DNA of 64,000 nucleotides, taken from Prochlorococcus sp. AG-402-P18. GTDB lineage: Bacteria; Cyanobacteriota; Cyanobacteriia; PCC-6307; Cyanobiaceae. The notes under the pieces are model-generated. The model was not told the DNA's origin, made no database searches, and worked only from the letters and a program-made list of their open reading frames with translations. Made by a program: the position numbers and the translations under genes. Below, piece after piece: positions 42,667 to 51,300 of this stretch. Position 1 is the first letter of the stretch, and every line of letters starts with the position of its first letter. Where the stretch lies: contig QCJC01000009.1 of the NCBI GenBank assembly GCA_003216275.1, forward strand, positions 33,803 through 97,802, given 5' to 3'.

Positions 42667-45600
42667 TTAAACGAAGTCAAAGTTAGCTGCTGTAAGTGAT
42701 GTGACATCAGTTACACCAGATAGAACTGCAAGGTCAATACCACGTAGATCATTAGTTGCGACTACTGCAGCAATAGCAGATTGATCGTCAGCGTTGATAA
42801 ATGTAGCTGCAGCTAGAACGACGTTAGTACCATTTTCATAAGCGAATAGGAAACTATCGTTTGCAGCGACGTTCGTGTTGTTGATAAGTGTGAAACTACC
42901 ACCACTTTCAAAGGCGTTAACAGCGATTGCAACGTTAGCGAAGACAGTTGTTCCACCGTGTAGTAGTAGAACTTCAGCTGCAGTATATACAGATGAAGCT
43001 TCACCGTCTTCATCGATAGTTGCAACAGACATTGTTGCTGATGCTGCAGCTGATGTTGCAGCAGCTCCTGTAGCAAAGGCAATAAGGTCATTGTCCTTAT
43101 CAGCTGTCATTGCTCCATCTACGTTAAGCGCACTAACGTCTATATCGAACTGGTCACCACCAGCACCAGCTACGAATCCAGTCACGGTGTCTTTGGTTAA
43201 ACCACTTGTTAGAACAATTTCATCAACTGCTGCAAACTGTGATTCTGTGATAGTGATGGTGTCAGCTCCAAGACCACCACTAATACTGTCAGCACCAGCA
43301 CCAGAAATGATTGTATCTGCACCAGTTGTACCTGATAGAACATCATCTCCTGCTCCACCATAGATGTCATTCAAATTGAAGTTACCAGCGACAAGTGTGG
43401 TGATGTCAGTAACACCACTAAGTACTGCGATGTCAGCTGCGTCATCAACACCACCTGCGTCAGCAATACCAGCTGTAGCAATTCTTACATCACTACCAGA
43501 AGCAGTTTGGTAAGCAAGAATAACGTCTGTAGCTGCACCAGTGATGCTTGAACCAAATGTTACAGAGCCTCCAGAAGCAAGAGCTGTAGCAATTGCTGCA
43601 GCGTTTGCATAATATCCAGTGCTTAAGAGCAGTACGTTGTCGTTTGCATCTCCTGTCTCAGTCAAGGATGTAATGTTCTCGACTGAAGTTGTTCCTGCAT
43701 TTAAGAATGCTGCATTACTCGCAGAAGATTTATATAGAGCAAGAACGTCAGTTGCAGTAGAACCTGCAGTGAAGTTAGAGATTGTGTCGATATTAGCTGT
43801 ACCTGAACCTCCTAGAGATGTATAAACATCAGCAGATGAATCAGAAGCACCTAAATCAATAGTGTCATTACCGGCACCACCAGCAATAGTGTCAGAACCA
43901 TCTCCACCGTTAATTGTGTCAGCTCCAGTACCACCATCTAGTTCATCAGCTCCACCTGCACCAACGAGACTGTCAGCTCCAACACCACCAGCTACCATGT
44001 CAGCTTTAGTACCACCAGTAAATGTAGTACCAACACCACTAGTTTGTAGATCAATACCTACTCCTTTTGCGCCGGAAGCTGTAATTGTTGAAGCAACTAG
44101 ATCAGCTCCGTATAGGTTTAATGCTTCAGTACCTGTAATGGTTAAATCAGTTAGAGCAGCAGCTGTTAAGTCAAGTGTGTGTGTCTCAACAGTCGATGTA
44201 GCTACTGTTTCTGATGTTGTAAGCGTAATTGTCTCAACGCCTGCAATTGTCATCAGGTCAAAGTCAGTACTTGCATTGTTGACCAAGTCAACAGTGATTG
44301 ACTGAGTTGTACCTGAAGTATCTGCCAAGCTAAGAGTTAAGGCAGCTGCACTTCCAGTATCACCAGAGTTAATTACGAAAGTAGAAGCGTTTGGAATACC
44401 TGAAATCTCCTCAGCAGCAGTCCAACCATTGACTGTTACGTAATCAAGGCTATCAATTCTAGCTAGATCAAAAGCTGATCCAGTGTTAAACGCATCTGAA
44501 ATAACAAGTCTCTCTAGATTTGAAAGATTGGAATTGATTGTTGAAATGACTGAAACTGAATATCCAGCAAGTGTTCCAGCACCAGCTGAGGTAATACTTA
44601 TGGTGTCTGTTCCAGCACCACCATCAATTGTGTCAGCTGATGTAAGACTTCCAGCAATATCAAACTTGTCATTACCATCTCCACCAGCAAGTGTGTCATT
44701 ACCAGCTCCTGAGATAATGCTGTCTGCTCCAGCGCCACCGATGATCGTGTCGTTGCTAGAACCACCAGTAATTGTGTCATTACCAGCTCCACCAGAAATA
44801 CTCGTCGAAGTATCACCAACAAGAACGTCGTTACCAGCAGAACCAATAATGGTCTCTACTCCTACAGCAGCACTTGTTTGCTGGCTAGCTGTTGTTCCAG
44901 TAGATGCAGCTGTCAAGCCGGAGAAGTCGATTTTGTCTGCGGTGATTGCTTCAGTAACAATTTTGTTGTTACCAGAGAAATTAACTACTGCTGTACCACC
45001 TGTATCTGGAGTAAGTGTTATTGCATCAATACTTTGAGCAACTTGGGTTCCAGTTGATCCCATTTCGAAATTGACTGTTTCGAAACCGTTGATAGCAAGA
45101 TTGGGGTCAACTAAAACATTTCCAGTAGATAGTCCGTTCTCGATAGTGAGAGTGTCAGTTGTGGCAGAACCAGTATCAGCAACTGTGAAAGTTTCACCAT
45201 CAGCAAATGCAGCAGCCTCAAATTCTATTTGTTGAGTACCTGCTTCCAAAGTCAAAGTAATGCCATCAGAGACATCGTCATCGAATATGACTTCTGTGAT
45301 TCCTTCTTGGATATTTGCAACAGTTAGACTTGCTGTTAATTCTGTACCGATTTCAAGTTTCTCAAATCCTGAAACTATACGAGTTGTAGGAGTTGAATAG
45401 GAAGTAGCGTTAGCGTCAACTTCAAGAATCAGCGTATCGGTTCCAGCTCCACCAGCAGCAGAGTCAGATGTTCCAAAGTTAGCTGTGAAAGTAACCTTAT
45501 CGTCGCCTGCTCCACCAATGAAGCTATTTGCAGCAGCAGTATTCTCTGTAAATGTAATTACGTCGTTACCTGAACCTCCAGTAACTGTTACCGCTGCTGA

Positions 45601-46821
45601 GTTATTACTTATTGCTGTTAAACCAGCCGTTGCATCTGAAGCATCGATAGTTGTAGCAACAGCATTGTAAGTACCTAGATCAAGCGTCTGAGAACCAGAT
45701 ACGTTGATGGTTGTTGCAGCAGCTGCAGTCACTGCGGTAACTGTGTTAGCAGCACCTGAAGAAACTATGTTTAGAGTCTCTACTCCAGCAATGGTGGTTG
45801 TTCCAGCAGTAACATTTGAGAAGGTTACAGTCGCACTATCAGTTGTACCTGATACTGCAGCAGTAGTGAATGTGAAAGTTGCGTTGGAACTAGAGTTTGC
45901 AACCTTAAGAGCTACATCTGTAGAAGCAACATTTGAGAAAGTAGCAGCAGCTGTGGAAGCATCTGAAACTATTGTTTCAACTCCTGTTGATCCAAGTAGG
46001 GAGATTGTTCCACCTGCTGTGAAAGTACCGTTAATTGTTTCAATGCCGGATACTTTATTAGCTTGATATGTTGCAGCAACACCAACAGTTGCGTTAAGTA
46101 CGTCAGCTCCACCACCACCAACTAATTCATCACCTGTATTAAATGTTTGCTGTGCTGCTGTTGTAGCTGTGTTAGGTGCTGTAAAAGTATCAGCTGCATT
46201 TCCACCAGTGAAAGAATCAACTCCAGTAGTTAGAGTAAAGGACTTAGCTTCACTAGGTGTTCCATTTGCAGTAATAGTTGAAACACTTGCTGCGATTCCA
46301 GCTGCTGTATAAGCTGTATCTTTATCAATTCCAGATAAGTAAGAAACAGCTTCGGTAATATTTACACCTGATACCCAAGGATCAGTGGACTGTGCCTGGT
46401 AAGCAAGAATTGCTGTAGTGCTTTCTTTGACTTTTGCTGTGTAAGCAACTGCAGCATCAGTTCTATTAGTTAATGCTGTTTTATCGTCTGAACTACCTGA
46501 GTTATTTTTTGCTGCCCAAATAAGGTGAGTTGCAATTTCAGCAAGCTTTAAGTTGCCAAGATTGATTTGTAATGTCCAGTAATTTAAACCGTCGACATCA
46601 GCTGCTCTGTCAAAGAGATTTTTATAAATCTGATTGACTTGGGCTTCTGTTGAGAGACTGCCGTACGCATCCTTGAATTCAGCCTGCGCATACATGTCTG
46701 CAGCGAATTTAGAAGTTGTGATCCCTTTTTCTGTCCAGTAGTCCAGACCAGAAGGATCAGCAGCGCGCCCGAAGTAAGCAACGTAGAGTTCTTGGAGTTC
46801 TGTGCTAGTCGCGTTGGCCAT
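42667..46821 (-). CDS. RTX-type surface or secreted protein with N-terminal DUF4214 module, 1384 residues
   Basis: The likely substrate of the type I system. Residues 8-105 hold two DUF4214 repeats (ELYVAYFGRAADPSGLDYWT and NLFDRAADVDGLNYWTLQI), then STDPW at 145-149. A Thr/Ala/Val-rich beta region follows, interspersed with blocks of GGxGxDxLx calcium-binding repeats, the densest near residues 655-740 and 940-990. The C-terminal ~105 residues repeat a module found about 220 residues earlier. The protein ends NFDFV with no signal peptide, as in type I substrates. There are very few Cys or Lys. The G+C content is clearly higher than in neighbours. It is transcribed alone: long leader upstream, strong terminator downstream. 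SwmA-like in character, but homology is not claimed. Confidence 0.92.
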   Translation of the reverse strand: MANATSTELQELYVAYFGRAADPSGLDYWTEKGITTSKFAADMYAQAEFKDAYGSLSTEAQVNQIYKNLFDRAADVDGLNYWTLQINLGNLKLAEIATHLIWAAKNNSGSSDDKTALTNRTDAAVAYTAKVKESTTAILAYQAQSTDPWVSGVNITEAVSYLSGIDKDTAYTAAGIAASVSTITANGTPSEAKSFTLTTGVDSFTGGNAADTFTAPNTATTAAQQTFNTGDELVGGGGADVLNATVGVAATYQANKVSGIETINGTFTAGGTISLLGSTGVETIVSDASTAAATFSNVASTDVALKVANSSSNATFTFTTAAVSGTTDSATVTFSNVTAGTTTIAGVETLNIVSSGAANTVTAVTAAAATTINVSGSQTLDLGTYNAVATTIDASDATAGLTAISNNSAAVTVTGGSGNDVITFTENTAAANSFIGGAGDDKVTFTANFGTSDSAAGGAGTDTLILEVDANATSYSTPTTRIVSGFEKLEIGTELTASLTVANIQEGITEVIFDDDVSDGITLTLEAGTQQIEFEAAAFADGETFTVADTGSATTDTLTIENGLSTGNVLVDPNLAINGFETVNFEMGSTGTQVAQSIDAITLTPDTGGTAVVNFSGNNKIVTEAITADKIDFSGLTAASTGTTASQQTSAAVGVETIIGSAGNDVLVGDTSTSISGGAGNDTITGGSSNDTIIGGAGADSIISGAGNDTLAGGDGNDKFDIAGSLTSADTIDGGAGTDTISITSAGAGTLAGYSVSVISTINSNLSNLERLVISDAFNTGSAFDLARIDSLDYVTVNGWTAAEEISGIPNASTFVINSGDTGSAAALTLSLADTSGTTQSITVDLVNNASTDFDLMTIAGVETITLTTSETVATSTVETHTLDLTAAALTDLTITGTEALNLYGADLVASTITASGAKGVGIDLQTSGVGTTFTGGTKADMVAGGVGADSLVGAGGADELDGGTGADTINGGDGSDTIAGGAGNDTIDLGASDSSADVYTSLGGSGTANIDTISNFTAGSTATDVLALYKSSASNAAFLNAGTTSVENITSLTETGDANDNVLLLSTGYYANAAAIATALASGGSVTFGSSITGAATDVILAYQTASGSDVRIATAGIADAGGVDDAADIAVLSGVTDITTLVAGNFNLNDIYGGAGDDVLSGTTGADTIISGAGADSISGGLGADTITITESQFAAVDEIVLTSGLTKDTVTGFVAGAGGDQFDIDVSALNVDGAMTADKDNDLIAFATGAAATSAAASATMSVATIDEDGEASSVYTAAEVLLLHGGTTVFANVAIAVNAFESGGSFTLINNTNVAANDSFLFAYENGTNVVLAAATFINADDQSAIAAVVATNDLRGIDLAVLSGVTDVTSLTAANFDFV
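42670..42985 (-). repeat. C-terminal module, copy 2 (end of RTX protein)
   Basis: About the last 105 residues run from AEVLLLHGGTT through GGSFTLINNT, FLFAYENGTNVVLAAATF, and end LAVLSGVTDVTSLTAANFDF plus V. The order of segments (VLLL, GGS-T, AYxxxxxxV, LAVLSGVTD) matches the copy at about 43366-43650. As the extreme C terminus it should contain the type I secretion signal. Boundaries are approximate. Confidence 0.7.
43366..43650 (-). repeat. C-terminal module, copy 1 (internal)
   Basis: The segment encodes VLLLSTGYYAN, GGSVTFGSS, VILAYQTASGSDVRIATAGI and IAVLSGVTDITTLVAGNFNL, collinear with the C-terminal copy. It is followed by a block of calcium-binding repeats (about 43250-43365) that separates it from the last copy. 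The secretion-signal-like module is thus duplicated, with one copy internal. Confidence 0.65.
43855..44010 (-). repeat. RTX calcium-binding nonapeptide block
   Basis: Consecutive GGxGxDxLx/I units are encoded here, for example GGVGADSLV, GAGGADELD, GGTGADTIN, GGDGSDTIA and GGAGNDTID. Each should fold as a turn of a parallel beta-roll binding Ca2+ outside the cell. Similar blocks lie at about 43250-43365, 44600-44860 and 45430-45600. The DNA repeats are degenerate at third positions, so they are protein repeats and not recent DNA duplications. Confidence 0.85.
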
Positions 46822-47336
46822 GGGGAGAAGAGAAAAAGTTTAGTCTTTGTATAAGGATCTCCGCAGGTTAACTGCGGCTATCTGTTTTGGACAGGCACTA
46901 TATAGCCTGATGGAACAGAATCTCCAGAACTATAAGGTGTATGAGCACTACCGCAATAGTTTTAATGACTTAAACAAGGGAATCCGAACAATTTTTTCCG
47001 GTAAAAACGAAGCTATTTGATTTGAAAACTAGGAGAATTCAAGTAAGAAAAGTGTTGGGATAAGAGATATTAATTCTAGGTAAAAGTACTGGTACGACTA
47101 TTCTTTTGGAAGAATCCTAGAACTATTGATTAGCTTCAAACTCGCTAATTAAGCAATTATTTTGAGAAAAGCAAATTCACATACAAATCTTTTCGAAGAT
47201 CCAGAATTTAAAGTGCACACCCTTAACAGATATCTTCAATTCAGGTGCCAAAAGATACAATTCCTTCACTCGAAAAGGACTATTCAGTTCGACTTTGATT
47301 AAAAATTGGGAAATTTAAAGATCAGTCAAAGAAAAG
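46822..47336. other. 515-bp intergenic region between RTX gene and gmd-like gene
   Basis: The region separates two divergent genes. The left 90 bp hold the probable leader and promoter of the RTX gene with two short inverted repeats. To the right I see one weak hairpin at 47100-47115 (ATTCTT/AAGAAT) and no convincing reading frame, RNA gene or mobile element. It is the longest gap in the window. Confidence 0.6.
46861..46909 (-). promoter_or_regulatory. Putative promoter and structured leader of the RTX gene
   Basis: On the minus strand a TATAGT (complement of 46897-46902) could be a -10 box, giving a leader of about 70 nt. CCGCAG/CTGCGG (46861-46866 with 46872-46877, 5-nt loop) forms a G+C-rich hairpin about 40 nt before the ATG. 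CAGGC/GCCTG (46892-46896 with 46905-46909) flanks the -10 candidate. The last 15 nt before the ATG are pyrimidine-rich, with no Shine-Dalgarno sequence. No -35 box is evident, which is common in these organisms. Promoter position is a guess from sequence. Confidence 0.35.
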
Positions 47337-48347
47337 TTGGACGAATTGGCCATCAATGAAGAAAATAGAAAAATCAAGATCAGTACATTGACTGTCAAAA
47401 CAGCATTGATTTTGGGCTGTAGTGGCCAAGATGGTTCTCTTATTAGCCTATCTCTTATACGAAAGGGCTATAAAGTTATAGGCCTATCTAGGAAAGCAAA
47501 TATTGAAAATCGAAATCTGAAAAAACTGGGAATTGAAAATGATGTTCAAATAAAAATAGGAGACATCACAAACTTTTCCAACCTAAAGAGGCTGATTGAG
47601 GAAATACAACCAAATGAAATTTACAATTTAGCTGGCCAATCATCAGTGGGAAGATCCTTTTCAGACCCACTGGAAACAACTGAGAGTATTGTTAACGGAT
47701 CACAGAATCTTTTAGAAGCGGCAAGAATTATAAATTTTAAAGGAAACATCTTTTTTGCAGGTAGCAGCGAAATTTTTGGAGAAACTGAAAAAAGGGCAGA
47801 AATTAACTCAATTCAAAATCCTATAAGTCCTTATGGAATTGCCAAACAAACTAGTTTTAATTTGGTTAAATTATATAGAGAGATATATAAGATAAAATGT
47901 GTTACTGGAGTATTATTCAATCATGAATCCACTCTAAGAAGCCCTGAGTTTGTAACCCAAAAAATTATTAGTGGGGCTATAAAATGTAGTCGAGACAAAT
48001 CTTTAAAAATAAATATAGGAGATGTAGATGTTGCAAGAGACTGGGGTTGGGCTCAAGAATATGTAGAAGCAATGCAATTAATTAATAATGCCTCTGTCTT
48101 AAAAGATCAAATAGTATGCACAGGAAGATTAACTAAATTGAGAGATTTCATAGAAATAACTTTTAGAAAGGTAAATCTAGATTGGAGAAATCATATTGTT
48201 AATGATACAAAATTGTACAGAAAAACAGACATAAGGAATAGTTATGGTAATCCGGATGCGCTAAGAAAAGATTTAGGATGGTCAAGTCAAATAAGTTTAG
48301 ACGAAATAATTGATAATCTAATCAAAAGTCAACTGAATAATGAATAA
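47337..48347 (+). CDS. GDP-mannose 4,6-dehydratase family SDR, second copy
   Basis: The 336-residue extended SDR has LILGCSGQDGSLISLSLIRK, NLAGQSSVGRSFSDP, catalytic SSE in FAGSSEIFG, and YxxxK in SPYGIAKQTS. GVLFNHESTLRSPEF and ARDWGWAQEYVEAMQ place it in the Gmd family. It is shorter and clearly diverged from the gmd at 32039-33136, so it could act on another GDP-sugar or reduce the keto intermediate. The only upstream start is a TTG at 47337 without a clear Shine-Dalgarno sequence, so the N terminus is uncertain. It converges with the large glycosyltransferase gene (3 bp). Confidence 0.82.
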   Translation: MDELAINEENRKIKISTLTVKTALILGCSGQDGSLISLSLIRKGYKVIGLSRKANIENRNLKKLGIENDVQIKIGDITNFSNLKRLIEEIQPNEIYNLAGQSSVGRSFSDPLETTESIVNGSQNLLEAARIINFKGNIFFAGSSEIFGETEKRAEINSIQNPISPYGIAKQTSFNLVKLYREIYKIKCVTGVLFNHESTLRSPEFVTQKIISGAIKCSRDKSLKINIGDVDVARDWGWAQEYVEAMQLINNASVLKDQIVCTGRLTKLRDFIEITFRKVNLDWRNHIVNDTKLYRKTDIRNSYGNPDALRKDLGWSSQISLDEIIDNLIKSQLNNE

Positions 48348-48350
48348 TAT

Positions 48351-51300
48351 TTAAGCATCATTTAATTCAAGACTGCGAATCATAGATGATAGTCGATATC
48401 CTAATCTTGCAAAAGATCTGTTTTTTATTATTTTCTTATTTTTTATTATTTTCTCGTGAATATTATTTCTCAGATTCTTATCATCAGAAAACCAATTAAT
48501 TAAACCATTAGCTATATCTGTAGATGTATAGCCTGGTAAATGGTAGACACAATCGGATATGTCATGGAATATTTTTGAAGGTGTAACAAACACAGGCTTG
48601 TAAGTAGATAAACCATGTCTTACTGAAGCACTGGAAGATTCATTTGAATTTTGATAGGGAAAAACGATTAAATCAGATTTAGATAAATGTTTTAAAGAAT
48701 CCTCATCAGACAAATAATCATTATTGATAGAAACAAGTTCAGAAACATCCAACTCTTTAATCAAATCAACTAATTCTTCATAAACATAGTAATAATCATC
48801 ATTATAAATAGCAGTAAAAAGATTGAGCTTTACAGGGAATTGTTTATCTTTCAAGATCTTGACAGCCTCAATTAACTGAGCAAAACCCTTATTAGGCAAG
48901 CAGAAACCATATGTGGCTATCTTTGGAATTTTATTTGTTCGGAAAAAATTAATTTTAGATAAAAAACTATTTGTCTGTCTATCGTCTTCAAAATCAAGAA
49001 ATCCATGAGGGAATAAACTTACATTTTCTATAAGTCCATAACTTTTTAATCTATTTAGATCTGCAATGGTATGAACAAGAATTCGCGAACATTTAGATAA
49101 TGAACTTAACAGTAAGTCTAATTTCTTAAGTGCATTATCAGGATCAACGGTAGAATGCATAAATATAATTATTTTAATATCTTTACGACTTAGTTTTTCA
49201 AGAAGATTCGATAATTGTTCAAAATCAAAAAATCCATAATTAAATTGAATAACTAGAGTCGTTATTTTCAACTTAAGGATTTCACTAAACAATAAGTCAA
49301 ATTGTTGATTAGAAATACTTTCTAGTTCCCATGTAGGTCTAACATCAAAATCATAATCTTCCATGGAATCTTCATGTCTAGGGTTAAAAACTACTAGATC
49401 TCCCTCTATATGATCAATCAAATGTTTTGAATATGAAGCTATGCCACACCTGCTATTCCAGGTTGTAACCCAACCTATTTTTGTATTTTTTTGAAAGTTA
49501 GAATTAATTATTGTATTAGCAAAAAACAAATTATTAGATGCTACATTGTCCCAGTTAAATTTAGCTATCTCTTTCTTCGCAATCTCTGTCTTTTGGCTTA
49601 TTTCCTCTTTTGTAGCTTTAAATAATGTATATATTAAGCTGCTTAGATGTGATAATGATGGCTCTGCCCAAAAAGACATGTCTAAATCAAAATGAGTATG
49701 AGAATATGTAAATTCATAATCAATAAGCCAGCTATTATTAATATTACAAAAATCAAGTTGTCCTCCCCACGCGGTAGTAATTACGGGGATACCTAAACTC
49801 ATTGCCTCTCCTATAGGCAATCCAAATCCTTCACCTTTACTAGGAGCAACTAAAACATCTGACTTCAAGAATAAAGATCTCATTTGATTATTATTTAAAT
49901 CTTTTTTAATCACAATTACGTCTGGAAAAGATTTATTCTTTCTTCTATGTTCATTTAAAATCTGATCAATATTATTATGCTGATTCTCGAAAGTTTTGAT
50001 AATTAGACTAACATCGTCTTTATTAGTAAAATTATTTTCATACGCTTTAATTAAAATATCAATTGACTTTCGAGGAAAACATGATGAAACATGTAGAATT
50101 TTGTACTTTTTTGCATCAAATCTAAAATCATCGGAACTCTGTATATCTTCTATATGATCCAATCCTAAGCCTGATACATAAATAGGGATTTTTACACCAT
50201 TATCTATTAATATTTTTTTGACGAAATTAGACATAACACTTATTCCATTTAAATTCGAATTGAAGTCATGAACCCATTCAATTGGAAATTCAGATTCCTC
50301 CCATCCATAAGAATGAATTAAATTAATTTTTGCATTTAAATCTGAAACTCTTGGTGGATATAAATTTCTACTTACAATGTCTGTCCTATTTCCTAAAGTA
50401 TTTTGATCATTATAACAATTATATAAATCTGGATATTGTCTCAAAAAATCAATATCAGGTTGATAATCGCCAAATCCTTCTGTTATTTTAAATGTAACAT
50501 CAATTGATTTTTTTTTGAGAGCTGTAAAGAAATATCTGTTCAAAATAGCCAAACTATAATTTGAATCAAAAGGCCCCTCGACTTTCCATGAAAGTTTGGA
50601 TTTTCTAGATAGTATTGGAAGAAAGATTAAGTCTAAACCACGATCAATTAGATCAATTGAAGCACATATTTGCTCTAAGAATTGACATTTATCAGTGTAT
50701 TTTATAGAGCTTATTTCAGAAATCTTTTTTAACAACAAATTAAAATTATTTTGTCTTAAAATGGATAAATCGTCTGAGGTATTTTCCTGTATATATTTGT
50801 TTACAAATGTTTCAAAGGCTTCAATTGCCCTAGCAGCAGAGTCTGACCAAGAAAACAATTGACTTCGATCTTTAGCATTATTTACTAAAAATGTTCTAAA
50901 GGAAATATCAGTCAATCCTTTTTCAATTAAATTTTTAATACTAATAACGCTATTAGGATCAAATAAAGCTTCTGAAGTGCCAATAATTTCAGGGATACTA
51001 GTAGCATTAGATCCAATCACTGGTGCTCCACATGACATTGCCTCAAGGACTGGAAGACCAAATCCTTCATGTAAAGATGGAAAAACGAATAAAGAGCACT
51101 TACGATATAAAAGTGCTAAATCAGAATCAGAGACATAGCCCAAAATATGAACATTTTCAGAATCTATATTAAACTTTTCTATCCATTGCTTGATTAAATT
51201 AATTTCTGCATTAACTAGCTTACCAACGAGAACTAAGTTGTATTTAGAAGATAATTCACTTGAGATTAAAGAGTAGGCATGAATCAATCTTTTAACATTC

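Noticed and set aside
43250..45600. Repeats resembling a CRISPR array or satellite DNA
   Set aside because: The repeats are in-frame GGxGxD units with variable third positions and no constant spacer length; they are calcium-binding protein repeats.
42875..46066. Long open frames on the plus strand inside the RTX gene (for example 43862-44305 and 44483-45037)
   Set aside because: They are antisense to a highly biased coding sequence; their Pro/Ala/Ser/Val-rich products mirror the repeated codons of the RTX gene and show no domain.
47100..47115. Terminator in the 515-bp gap
   Set aside because: The 6-bp AT-rich stem has no T-tract and no gene ends close by on either strand.
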